A program made the translations under genes and the position numbers. A stretch of 64,000 bases of DNA from Falciphora oryzae. Lineage: Eukaryota; Ascomycota; Sordariomycetes; Magnaporthales; Magnaporthaceae. The number at the start of each line of letters is the position of its first letter. Positions within the stretch are counted from its first letter, which is position 1. Below the pieces are notes generated by a model, which was not told where the DNA came from, made no database searches, and saw nothing but the letters and a program-made list of their open reading frames with translations. Below are positions 12,089 through 22,718 of this stretch, piece after piece. The DNA lies in the NCBI GenBank assembly GCA_000733355.1, contig JNVV01000002.1:1973617-2037616 (forward strand), in the 5' to 3' direction.

Positions 12089-12798
12089 GCGTCCTTTGAA
12101 TTTTCCTTTTCTTCCTCCTGCTCACTCACGGCTATTCATGGGGTGTTGGCGTTTTGTATCGGTATGGGCACAAGGATTCGCGTTTCGGACTTTGGGGCGA
12201 CAGAAAAACGAAAATGACAGCATAAGAAAGTTGTCGAGTTGATGGTGACAATAATACCTTGCATGGTTGTCTAACTTGGGCGAGCCACACCTCCTGTGAC
12301 GCCACCAAGCTATCGACAGGATGGATATCCAACCACTGAAAACATCCACGGAAGCTGTTCGTTGTTGGCTCGGCCAAGTTTGAATTAGGGTTCTATTATG
12401 AGCCATGAAAGTCGAGTTTATCTCACTCCAAAGTCCTTGGCGGCCTCCCACCGTGCGTAAATGCCCAAATATGATGCCGCAGCTGATGTTGAAGATCCAA
12501 AAGGATTCCAGCTAGTGCAACGCGATGCACGCCGAACTGCCTGTTTAAAGCCCCAGGCTAAGAAAAGAGGACCGAGCCGTGGCAGGCGATATTACACTAG
12601 CAAAACAAAAACACAGAGAACCCAATAATAATATTGCGAGATTTCCAAGAAGAACGAAAGACGTATCCATCGCAGGCCGATTCACCCCATGCTTATGCAG
12701 CTTTGATCCAATGCAGAATGCAAGACAAGAAAAAGAAGCGAAGACAAAATCAACCAAACTATCAAGCCAAAATGAATATCCCAAGGGCACTGTTGGTC
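12089..12798. other. convergent 3' flanks, no gene seen
   Basis: This lies between the stop codons of the convergent Tma17-like and STB6-like genes. It is AT-richer than the flanking coding sequence and carries only short frames, as expected for two 3' UTRs. Confidence 0.6.
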
Positions 12799-15732
12799 CT
12801 AGTCGGCGGGCGACGGTCGTTGTGTCCGCCCCTGGCCCGCCGCGAGGATGTTGGGACCCGTGCCGATGCCCGTGACGGTGCGGACGGCCCAGTGCATCCA
12901 GCTTTCTGTCTCGAGCTGGATCTTGAGCTCGTCAGCCCGCGCCTCTACCGCCTCGACCTGCCGCTCAAACTCGCCCACCCCATCCTCGACGTCGGCCACC
13001 TTGGACGCGAGCGCGTTGACTTCATACTCGAGCCGCTGTGCCAGGCCTTCCACGTCGCGCACCGCCTCTGTCGCCCGCGCCCGCTCATCCGACAGGAGCT
13101 CTGCCGACTGTCTGCTAACCAGCTCGTACGCCTCCCGGAGCTGGTCATAGAGGCCCGTCAGTTCGTCCCGCTGCCGCCCCAGCTCGTCGTCCAGCGCTTC
13201 TACCGAGTCGACCTGCCGCGCCGCCCAGGACTCCGTCGTCTGTCGCAGCGCTGCCACCTGAGCCAGCAGTGCCCGCGCCGCCTCAGCCCCACCCTTGCCA
13301 ACCGCCAACGTCGGTCTTTTTTCTCCATCCGTCGCCGGGACTGCTGTCTTGGCGTCGTCCCCGCTGCCGGATGCCGGCGGGGCCTCTTCAAAGAACTCGA
13401 AAATCTCCTCCCACCGCAGCACCACATCCTCCGCCACACTGAAGGATAACCTCCGAGGCCACCGGGCATCATTGAGTGGCTGGTCGTCTAAAAGGAAGCT
13501 CGCGAGCGCCAGACTGTGGCGTCGCTGGAACCACGAAGGAGGGGCTTCGTTGGGGCGCACAAAGTTCGCGAGGTGTTGCTGGTGTGCTAGCAGGTGAACC
13601 TCGCTCTCGCCGGCTACTGACCCGCCCACCGACGACTCGTTCACCAGTACACCGCCCGGATGATTACCATCCGGCTCCGACGCAGGCGCCGCTGCCGGTG
13701 TGGCCACCGGTCCGTCCTCATGTGGCTCCTCTGACGGCCTCGAGTCGGGGACGGACCCGGCCTTGCTGGGTGGCTGCTGACCGTTGCGGAGCGCGCTGGT
13801 GTATTCCTCTGGCTTGTTCTTCCAGGTAAACGCGCGACCAACCATCGCGGGACTGGAAAGACTGGTGGCGCTCTGAGCCAAGCTCGCGATGCTGGGGCTC
13901 GTATAGCCCGCGTCGGCGGCCTCGTCCCTCGAGGGCCGCGCCTGGTGTCCGCGACGGCTGCCACCGACGGCGTCCCGTATACGACCGAGTCCGGAGCGCG
14001 CGTCGCTAACTTTGCCCCCCACCCTCTTAAAGACAGTCTTCCTTAGCGCATCCTTCTCGCTTGGGCTGTTTTCGGCCGGCCCGCCAGTCGCCACGCCAGC
14101 CGAATGCAATCCTGGTGCCGACTGCGTCGTGTCAGCCGTGGCAGATTCCTCCTTTGTCCTCAGCTTCGGGTCCTCGCTGGTGGGCATCGTTTGCGAGCGC
14201 TTTCCGGGCTGTGCACCTCCGGGCGTTGATGTGGACGGCGCGGCCGTATCGTCCCTGCCCCCGCCGAACAAGCCGTTACCCATCTCGCGGTCGGGATGGT
14301 CCTGCGTGGGCCTCTTGGGCTTTCCGTGCCAGAGCCACTTCGCCCGCTCGCCATGCGTAAGGCTGATGAATCGGTCCAAGTCCAACGTCTCGATGTCGGC
14401 CATGTTGCCCTTGTCGCGGCCGCCCGAGACCATGCCGATGACCATCTCGCCTCTCTTGCCTCCAATCTCAGCGACAGTGGACTTGACGGCCCTTTGAACA
14501 CCCCAGCCGCCCTCGCCAGCGGCGGCCTTGGCGGTGACGCTGTGTAGCTTGAGGAGGGTCTGGCGGTCGAGGCGGCGGGTGCGCTCGAGCTTGAAGGACT
14601 TTTGAAAGTAGTTGATGCCGCGCTTGGTACTCTCAAGGTCAAAGACATCCTTGCCGACGGGGGCGCCGTACCAACTCAGGCGCTTGCGAGCGCCCATGAG
14701 GGTGCCGAGAAGGGCAGCGACGGTTGTGGGGCCCAGTATGCCGTCCGAGGGCTCGATGTTGAAGTATTCGGAGCCGATCTCGGTCCACCAGTTGTTAACG
14801 GCGGTTTCGGTGACGTCGCACAACAGGCCGTCGACATATTCCTGCTCGATCTTGCCAAAGATGAACAGCGCGGCCTGGCACAGCTTGACGAGCTCAAGTA
14901 CGGCCTGGAAAAACGGGATACGGTCGCTTGTCTTATATAGCTGCAGAAACTTGGCCTGCGTGGCAGGCGTGGGATCCGAGAGCGTCATGCCAGAGCGGCC
15001 GGAGCAGCCCATGCGCTTGAGGTCTTCGTTGACGATGAAAACCTCGCGGTGTTTCTTGATATCGCCGTCGGGCACGGGGATGACGGTCAGAGCGGACGGG
15101 AAGCTGCTGAGATTGGTGACCATGAGTTCGCCCAGTGGCGTCTCCTTGGGACGGGCGTGGTAGTCATGGATAGCCTTGAAGTAGATGCGCAGCCGGGGAG
15201 ACCAGTCCCTCTCGTCGGCGGGTATGGCCATGACGCCGACGACGACCGAGTGCTTGGGGTCGCCCGTGTAGGTGACAATGACCAGCGTAGGCGACCGTCG
15301 CGAGCAGGCCCACTGCTCAACGAGGTAGAGCTCGTATCCGGTCAGGACGGCGCGCCTCTCGACCACAGAAACGGCAGGATCCTCCTCGAGATACCGGAAG
15401 GCCACGGGATCGGGGAAGACGACATGGCGACGGGGAGCGGCGCCGGGGTTGCGGCCCGAGGTGGAGCTGTCGGAATGCCTTTCTGATGGCCTCTCGGGCG
15501 GCTTCGCTGTATCGCTGGGGGCGGACGTGGCGCTCAGGGCTGAGCCGGGCGCGGGAGACCAGGCGGCGGTGGCCGGTGTGGCGGCATCGTTGGGGGCACC
15601 GTGGCGAGGATCGCGCTGGGGGTCGCTGGGCGATTGTCTCGGGGTGGCCGAGCCCTCGTCTTCTCGGGGGTGGTGGTTATGGGGGGATGATCGTGGGTTG
15701 GAGTTTGGCGGGCCGGCAAACCAGAAGGACAT
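12799..15732 (-). CDS. STB6-like (STB2/STB6 family) protein, 977 aa
   Basis: Single-exon gene. After a Pro/Ser-rich start, residues about 100-400 form the conserved block of the fungal STB6-like N-terminal domain: RHVVFPDP, then GYELYLVEQW, KHREVFIVNEDLKRM, and the NNWWTEIGSEYFN / DGILGP stretch followed by LTMGARKRLSWYG-like residues. In budding yeast Stb2 and Stb6 were found as Sin3-binding proteins, so a link to the Sin3 histone-deacetylase machinery is possible but not shown here. The middle (about 480-780) is disordered and charged. The C-terminus (about 830-960) is a long predicted coiled coil. Start placed at ATG 15732; upstream in-frame codons exist (a GCC/GCG Ala run) but lack an ATG. 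Function in filamentous fungi is essentially unknown. Confidence 0.75.
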   Translation of the reverse strand: MSFWFAGPPNSNPRSSPHNHHPREDEGSATPRQSPSDPQRDPRHGAPNDAATPATAAWSPAPGSALSATSAPSDTAKPPERPSERHSDSSTSGRNPGAAPRRHVVFPDPVAFRYLEEDPAVSVVERRAVLTGYELYLVEQWACSRRSPTLVIVTYTGDPKHSVVVGVMAIPADERDWSPRLRIYFKAIHDYHARPKETPLGELMVTNLSSFPSALTVIPVPDGDIKKHREVFIVNEDLKRMGCSGRSGMTLSDPTPATQAKFLQLYKTSDRIPFFQAVLELVKLCQAALFIFGKIEQEYVDGLLCDVTETAVNNWWTEIGSEYFNIEPSDGILGPTTVAALLGTLMGARKRLSWYGAPVGKDVFDLESTKRGINYFQKSFKLERTRRLDRQTLLKLHSVTAKAAAGEGGWGVQRAVKSTVAEIGGKRGEMVIGMVSGGRDKGNMADIETLDLDRFISLTHGERAKWLWHGKPKRPTQDHPDREMGNGLFGGGRDDTAAPSTSTPGGAQPGKRSQTMPTSEDPKLRTKEESATADTTQSAPGLHSAGVATGGPAENSPSEKDALRKTVFKRVGGKVSDARSGLGRIRDAVGGSRRGHQARPSRDEAADAGYTSPSIASLAQSATSLSSPAMVGRAFTWKNKPEEYTSALRNGQQPPSKAGSVPDSRPSEEPHEDGPVATPAAAPASEPDGNHPGGVLVNESSVGGSVAGESEVHLLAHQQHLANFVRPNEAPPSWFQRRHSLALASFLLDDQPLNDARWPRRLSFSVAEDVVLRWEEIFEFFEEAPPASGSGDDAKTAVPATDGEKRPTLAVGKGGAEAARALLAQVAALRQTTESWAARQVDSVEALDDELGRQRDELTGLYDQLREAYELVSRQSAELLSDERARATEAVRDVEGLAQRLEYEVNALASKVADVEDGVGEFERQVEAVEARADELKIQLETESWMHWAVRTVTGIGTGPNILAAGQGRTQRPSPAD

Positions 15733-17077
15733 GACGGCGGCGGCGGCGGCGGCAAGCGACGGGCGGTGGGAGGCGGGCGGAAGCAGCAGCAACCGGCAAC
15801 CGGGTTACCAGGGCTGGGATTGCGGCCTCGTGGTCGTCCAGGCGAGGTCGCGCTCCGTTGCTCTGGCGGGTGGTTGCGGTGCAGGCTGGCTCTGCGACGA
15901 TGGCTCCAAAGACAAAGGAGGCCGCATGGTGGGACTGAAGCCCAGGGGACGAGCGAGGTTTGATGATTGATCGGGAGTCAGGGCGGGCTGCGGATCTTGG
16001 CGATGCTGGGCCGGAAGTTAATTATTTGCCGACGCTGGACTGACGCCAAATAAAAACCTGGACAGCGCAGCACACGACCGACGTGGGTACCTTGCCGAAC
16101 CGACGGGGCGGGCATGCATGAGCTGTTGGCGGCTGCACGTGCGGTGCTGGTGACGACAAGCGAAAGAGCAGCCTTGTGATGTTTGGTGTGTGCTAGCAGT
16201 CCGACGAGCCGTGCCGCCGCCCGAGAAAGCTCATGTCTGCTGGCCAAACCAGCCCGATTGATTCAGTCGCATGTGACGGCATCATACCGCCCACCAGACC
16301 TCATCAGAAGCCACCACCCACAGACCCTTGACAGCACGGCTCCACCCTGCCTCCCCGCACCAGGCAGGCTGGTACCACCGCGGCGGCCGCGCTGCCAAAC
16401 GGTACATGTGACCGGCCTTCGACACTGACAAAACTGCATCCTGTCCCTGGCTACTGTGAGAAGAGGAAATGGAGATTGCCACGAGCTTGAGAGTGGGATA
16501 AAAAGAAACAGACTCTGAAGCAGATCTGAAGAACGGGAGATGCAAAAGAGGAAGCCAAAGCGGAACAAACACCCCAGCCATTCTCAGGTAGGGTGGGTAC
16601 ATGGCTCTCTGGGCGGAGCCGTCTTGATTGACAAGTCCGCTTCGCAGCCAACAAGGTGCAGCTCGAGTGTCCATACTTACCACCTGTATATACCACACCT
16701 TCCACCATATCAAACGTGCTGCTGGGAGCTTTCGGCCAGTCCACCGTAGCGCGTGCATCCTACTGCATGGCATGACATGGGCGGGAGCTGTAAGCTGCAC
16801 TGAATTTTCACGCCACGACAAACTGCCCTCCCCACCTAGCGAACCTGACTGAGCGGTCTCCCGAAATTCCAAATCAAGTCAACCCGCTCACCCGCCCTCC
16901 TCCTCCACCCTCACCCCTTCAACAGCGCTCGACTGCGCCCGACTGCGCTCCAGTGACAGCCCCCAGCTGCGGAACCTATCTACCCATCCACCTACCTAGC
17001 TATCCGACCCGCCTTCAAATACGCCTGCCTAAGCTGGAGCCGCGACGGACGGCGCCCACGCCAGGCCGCTCGCCATC
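15733..17077. promoter_or_regulatory. divergent promoter region, STB6-like / RMD5
   Basis: About 1.3 kb between the start codons of two divergent genes. No protein-like frame. The last 200 bp before RMD5 are rich in CT and CCACC stretches, a common feature of fungal core promoters and leaders. Confidence 0.55.
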
Positions 17078-18492
17078 ATGGCGGATAAGCCCAAACCGGT
17101 GGATGCTATGCCGCAGCTCCACAGGGACATCCAGGCCCTCGCCGGCAAAGCGCGGCTGACCGAGGCGGTCGCCGACATCGACGACCTCATACAGAAGCTC
17201 ACAGAGGCCAGGCAGAGCGTTGCTGCAGCCCGAGACCCCCACACGGCAACCCTCGCGCTCACCAAGCTGCAAAACCCGGTTAAGGAGGTCTTTGATCGCG
17301 TCAATGGCGATCTGCGCAATGTGTCAAAGGTCCAGAGGGATCTCGGGAAGGCACTCGACAAGGTAGGCTGCTCCCCTTGCTGTCAACCCTGCTACTCCTC
17401 ACTTCCGCTCCCCCAAGCAGTCTGTCCCCGCCCTTTCTGCTTCCAATACTAATATTGCCATCGAACCTTCGTTGTCAGGCGCTCCCCGTCACCAATATTC
17501 CTACCGACCACGATGCTATGGACGACCAGGCCACCCTGATAAACCGCGCCATCGCCATGCACCTCCTGCGTGAGGGCCAGTTCTCCGTAGCCAGCACGTT
17601 CATCGCCGAGTCACGGAACGCTTCGGCCCACCAGAGGTCGCGTGCCCGAGATGGAGACGAAGACGCCGAGCTCGGAGAGGATAGCAGCCATGAGACAGAT
17701 ATGGCCATGGACTCAGAGGCGGATCCGAGGCAAGCTGATGAGCTTGTCATGTCGCTGCAGTCTCGAGAGCTCCAGGCCAAGTTCGAGAACATGTACCACA
17801 TACTACAGGCTCTGCGACGGCAAGACCTAGGTCCTGCGATCGACTGGTCCCGCTCCCATTCGGCCGAGCTCGAGTCGCGCGGTTCTAACCTCGAGTTCGA
17901 GCTTTGCAAGCTGCAATACGTCCACCTATTCGTGACGGCTGGGCCCCGTGCCGCATACGAGTATGGCCGCCTCAACATGGCCCGCTTCCATGACCGCCAC
18001 CTTGTGGAGATCCAGCGCCTAGCTGGCGCTCTCGTCTACGCCCCGAATCTGCCCGACTCCCCCTATGCGTCACTCTTCGATTCGCCCACCGCTTTCCTTG
18101 ACGCCGCCAACTCCTTCACCCGCGAGTTCTGCTCTCTGCTCGGCCTCTCCGCCGAGTCTCCTCTGTACCTAGCCGCCACTGCCGGCGCCATCGCCCTCCC
18201 GCGCCTGGTCAAGTACATGAACGCCACCAAGGCTCACGGCGCAGAGTGGACCACTGCCCACGAGCTCGCATTCGAGACACCTCTTCCGCACTCGTTCATG
18301 TACCACTCGGTCTTCGTCTGCCCTGTTTCCAAGGAGCAGACGACGACGAGCAACCCACCCATGATCCTGCCCTGTGGACACGTGCTCGCCAGGGATAGTC
18401 TGAAGAACCTGATCAAGAACGGCCAGCGCTTCAAGTGCCCGTACTGCCCGGCAGAGGGAAATATCAAAGACGCTCGGCCTGTCATCTTGTAG
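17078..18492 (+). CDS. RMD5: GID complex E3 ubiquitin ligase subunit RMD5/GID2, 432 aa
   Basis: Two exons, 17078-17362 and 17479-18492, with a GTAGGC...CAG intron; the frame closes. Residues 1-95 are helical. A LisH motif begins near IDD/ATLINRAIAMHLLREGQFSVA (about 110-135), followed by a CTLH/CRA region (about 175-330). The degenerate RING lies at about 376-418: CPVSKEQTTT, then LPCGH and FKCPYCP, matching yeast Rmd5, and the chain ends in a short KDARPVIL tail that also resembles the Rmd5 end. With Gid9/Fyv10 it forms the catalytic core of the GID/CTLH ligase, which in yeast marks gluconeogenic enzymes for proteasomal decay when glucose returns. Oddity: the frame stays open for about 180 codons beyond the stop. 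Confidence 0.93.
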
Positions 18493-19032
18493 GACAATGG
18501 GTCCAGCGACACGTCAAACGTGTGCTCGGCACCCATCGCCAGGCAGCTTCCAGAGACCGCACCAGGTAATTGGATCGAGGTTGGAGAGAACGATAATAGC
18601 ACCGAAGTAGGCGGCGAGGCAGAGGGCCTTGACGGGAGTGGCAATCGAGGTGAAGGCTACGGGTCAGGAGAAAGCCAACGCGACCGAGGTAGAGCGTTTA
18701 TGGCTTATGGCCCGGCCGCGCCAGCAACGATATACAGCGAAGACGGCGGAGACGACGGCGACGAGAACGACAACGACGACCAGAGTGATACCTTCTGGTA
18801 TGCGTACGAGGATGTTGCGGCGATCGATCCTTCGGACAGTGGCTCGTCGACGGTGTCGAGGCCGACAACGCATGACCGGCGCGTCCCTTCGCCCTTGCAG
18901 CCGCAGCCGGAACAGCCGCATACGCGCCGGAATGCCGTGACGTCCACTGACATCTTGCGACTCCTCCCCGGGGGCGAGGATGGTCACCTCTCCTGGAGGG
19001 TGGTTGCGAGCGACGACTGGGCTGATGTATGA
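18493..19032 (+). other. in-frame stop-free extension behind RMD5 (180 codons)
   Basis: The frame directly after the RMD5 stop codon (TAG, 18490-18492) has no further stop until TGA at 19030-19032. The translation is acidic in the middle (DDGDENDNDD around 18748-18782) and ends in a Trp-containing, mixed-composition stretch (LSWRVVASDDWADV). The first ATG in this frame is near 18700. It may be 3' UTR, a readthrough product, or an alternative C-terminus joined by a 54-nt intron. No domain is recognised, so no function is proposed. Confidence 0.3.
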
Positions 19033-21491
19033 TAAGAGCATTGGGCTATATGCCTGTCCCTGAGCCAGTCACCTTGCGTCTCCGATATCGTCCGCCGTTG
19101 ATTACTTGTCTTGGCTTGTCTTCCTCGCTTTCTTTTCCCTTTTTTTTTTCTTTTTTCTTTTTTCTTTCCCCTCTCAATCTTCCACATTCTGAACCCCCTA
19201 CAACTCCTGCTAGAAGCACTGGACAGACCAGCTTCTGCACACCACCTATTCATCCTACTCACCCGGACACACATACAATGACAGCAATAACGGAGTTGGT
19301 TTGGCGTTCTGGGTATTGGATCACGATGGTCAGGCTTGGTTTCTTTTTCGCACGGTGTTTTTTTTTTCTTCCTTGGTCTTTTATCTTGCAACTCCCCAGG
19401 ATGTTCTGATAGCTACATGCTCGTTTGCGACTCCATTTCTCTGCTCTGGATTCACTTCCCCCATCGCACTGTCTTCTGGCCGACATTGAGCCGAGCTTTA
19501 GTTCACGCCTCGACTGTCGGGCCATCCTACAGCAACCGCACTTTTTGGTCTCGGACCGACCCTCGGCAGGCTGGTATTAGACCTAGACCTAGTGTCTTCC
19601 TCGACAGCCTCCAATCGAGAGTGTTATATGCTCTAATATCGAGTAACGATTATGTTCTTTTGGATGACAGTTCCGAGTCACGATTCTCGCGTGACAGATA
19701 CAGCCGTGGTAGCGTCTTGACGTGTTGTGGCTCCCGAGCACAGCGCGGACTCCACCTGGGCGGCCTGATAAGGTCTTGCATGTGAAGGTTCCGTCTGTAG
19801 GTAGACATCTAGGCATCAATGTTGCTGCAGACTGCCAGATAGCCTACGACGCCGGGAGGTTGTAGACAAGACCCCGCACCGCGCAAACGATCAACGAAAA
19901 ATACCAAGATGTCAACTCTATTATCCATCAGGGTCTCGTAAAGAGACAAGGTGGGGAACCGCGCGGGGAGAAACGAGATTTCAAGGACGAGCAGCTCGGC
20001 TTTGTTTGACCGTGGACTGGTTGGTTAGTGGTTGGTCTCGCACGCACGATGCGCGTGCGTTCCTGTGGGCAGCCCGTCTTTGGAGAAGCATCCACCAACT
20101 CGGCCTTGGGCAAGTTCATAGTCCTAGTCTCAGAGCAAGCCAGCCAGTTTGCATGCCAAGCTTTTTTTTACTTTTCTCGCTAGGATCAAGAAGGGCCGCG
20201 TTTCGACTTGATGTTGTGCTTCCTTGGGATGACAAGCCCTATTTTAGTTATAATCTCACATCCCAATCGAGGGTGGTCCTCCGGTTTGTTTCCTTTGTTT
20301 TTTTTTCCTCTTCCGATTCTTCACCCAGTTTTCACAGTGGCGAATTCAGTGGGTGGATTCATGCGCGTCGCCTGACAGAGTCCCCATATTCAGATCGGGG
20401 GGATCCCCTTAAAATAACAAACTGGCATGAGGGAGTAATTTGTTGCTGAATATAGCAACGCCAGGTGGCCAGCAAGGGCCTGCAATTCGTCTCAAGACTC
20501 ATCCCAAGACAATGGACCCGCAAGAGGCGAACTTCTGCCATCCGCAAAGACCTTGTAAAAAAAAAAAAAAAAAAAGTGGTCCCCACAACCTCGAAAAGCA
20601 TCAGCGCAGTGGCAAACATCACGAACGGGCGAGCAGGCGAGGCTTGTAGATTGGGAAACTGGCAGGTTGAGGACCTAGGGGTCCTAGTCGTATTGAATGA
20701 AACCTCTAGATAGACCAACAAAAAAAAGACTTCCTAGCCTGGGGTCGGGGAATCGTCGACAGTCAAATCGCAAAGCAGCAGCAGGCTCAGAGCTGGCAAA
20801 ATAACTCAAAGAGAAGTGTGATAGAGGAGATAGGAAAGCAAACAAGCAGAGGTAAGGACAAAGACGGCAGAAAATGCAAAATGGCTGATGGCCGGGTATG
20901 GCTCCCCACGACCGTGGGGAAATGAATGGAGACAGATCCGGCTCCCCTTTTCCCTCCAACTCCCTTCCCTGATTCCGACCTCGCCAAGTCAAGGTCAATA
21001 AGTACCGGCAGCCTGGCCCACGAGGGAAGGGCGCGTGTGACTGCGGGAGACATTTCTCCCCGCTCCACACCACATTCCTCCATCAATGCTCGCTCCCCCG
21101 TTTTCCCCTCAATGAAGAAAAGATCGTCAAGTCGTGGACTTTGTACATTCTAGTGGTACCTGTCGATGGAATCCTGGGCGTGAGGGACGCATGTCGCCCA
21201 AAGCCACCTCCCACGCGGGTGGGAAGCGGCCTGGAAGACAATGAAGATGCAAAGAAATAGAACTCGTTCCGCGATGACGAGAAAGGACGGCTTGCGGGTG
21301 TGCGACTGCTGGTATGAAAAAAAGCCTCCATCGGCCGTGGCGATAAGATCGATCCTGTGCCTGGTATTGGTTTTGAAGGTGTAATAGCAGGTAATAAATG
21401 GCACTCGAGAAATCCTGGACCGAGACAAGAAAAAATGGCGACAGGAAAGAAATGCCGTGAAAGAGGGAAGACATTAAAATGTATGAGACGC
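19033..21491. other. intergenic, 3' flanks of RMD5 and the UPF0658 gene
   Basis: About 2.5 kb without a supported gene. T-rich stretches lie at 19140-19170 and 19361-19372 and an A19 run at 20557-20575. The frames present are short and Phe/Ser/Arg-rich, as expected of T-rich noncoding DNA. Confidence 0.55.
20557..20575. repeat. poly(A) tract, 19 bp
   Basis: Uninterrupted A run between RMD5 and the UPF0658 gene. No target-site duplication or coding relic is visible beside it, so I do not call it a retro-element tail. Confidence 0.85.
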
Positions 21492-22718
21492 TTAATCGAT
21501 GGTCATCCTGCTGGGGAGCTGGGGCTTGACGTCGTGCAGGCTGATCGAGTTGGCGTCAGGCTTCTCCTCGTCGTTCCTGGGCGAGTTGATCAGGTGGTTC
21601 TTGAGGCCAGCGCCGAAGTTGTTCATACAGACGAAGGCGTTGGTGATGGTCAAGATGATGAGAATGATAGTGAGGACAGCAAAAGCCGTCAGCGACCTCT
21701 CAACAGCCTTGTACTTTTCCCTGTGGCTCGGCTGGTATATGCGCACGAGCTTGAAGAAGAAGTACGACAGGCCGCCAAAGTAGAGGACCATGATGCATCC
21801 CATGCCGATCTTGTTCTCGCGGCGCGTAAAGAATGCGGCAAAGAGCAGGATCGCGATCGTCACGGGAATCGCCAGTCCGGTCAGGATGGTCTCGGCGCTC
21901 GACGACCCACCTACAATGACGAGGAACTGGACCGTGAAGCCGAGGAAGAAGAAAAAGTCGAACTTCAACAGAGCGATGTAGACCTGTAGCATGTCGCGTG
22001 TGAGCGATGGGTTCCTCTGCATTTCGGGATAGCGAAGCGACCCGAGGTAGCTTACCTGGTAGTGCAGGAAGCGCCGCTTCATCCTGTAGTCGGCGCCGAT
22101 CTGCTTGAGAATGTCCCAGGCGAACTCCTGGTACAGCTTCCAGGCGACGAAGCCCATACCGAGGGTGCACAGGGCAACGATGATGGGGATAGCGACGAGC
22201 AGAGGCTGGCAGTCAGCCCAGAGCTCAGCCGGTGTCGTGTTCTCCAGTCGATTATGAGAGGCCAGTGTGTCGATGGCCTGCTTGATCTGATCGATCTGGA
22301 TGACCGTGTACAACATCATGGCCAGGTTCGACACGCAGATGCCGATGACTTGAATGGTGTTCTTCATCCGCAGAGCATCCCAGACAAGCACGACCTGGAA
22401 CAAGAAGCCGAAGATGAAGAGCGCCAAAAATGTCGGGATCGACTGGGCTGGTGCACCTTCTAAGGATGACTGCTGGTCCGCAGGGACATATTTTAGACTG
22501 CTCTGGAAGCGACCGAATACATAGCTGTTTGGGCAGTCTCCTGGTCAGCGTCAATGTTCGTGATGGATGATGGTGTGCACAGCTGCGTGGTCGACGGCAG
22601 CCAGACGGGTTCACATAGAGCAGCTGACTTACCCTTCAAAGACGAGGCAGATGATGGCCTGGAAGGACGTGATGGCAAAGAATAGCCTCGGCCATTTCGT
22701 AGCGATGAAGCCGAACAT
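21492..22718 (-). CDS. UPF0658 family Golgi multi-pass membrane protein, 348 aa (417 if CTG-initiated)
   Basis: Exons on the minus strand: 22718-22633, 22524-22056 and 21983-21492. The last intron is 71 nt (GTAAGC...CTACAG, with a CTCAC branch-like site), and removing it joins HYQ to VYIALL. The protein has about seven hydrophobic segments: near the start (LFFAITSFQAIICLVF), ALFIFGFLFQVVLVW, VIGICVSNLAMMLY, ILVAIPIIVALCTLG-like, FFFFLGFTVQFLVIV, IPVTIAILLFAAFF, GCIMVLYFGGLSYFFF and AVLTIILIILTITNAFV. This matches the fungal UPF0658 Golgi membrane family, whose molecular function is unknown. The C-terminal tail is polar and cytosolic-looking. The in-frame sequence upstream of ATG 22718 is open back to TGA at 22940 and looks like protein, but it has no ATG. 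Confidence 0.82.

Noticed and set aside
20557..20575. Poly(A) run as the tail of a retrotransposed copy
   Set aside because: No target-site duplication, no coding relic and no LINE-like sequence beside it; the same holds for the other A tracts.
21985..22055. Reading through the 71-nt segment as coding sequence of the UPF0658 gene
   Set aside because: It carries a perfect GTAAGC donor, a CTCAC branch-like site and a CTACAG acceptor, and the downstream frame to the stop closes only when it is removed together with the other introns placed.
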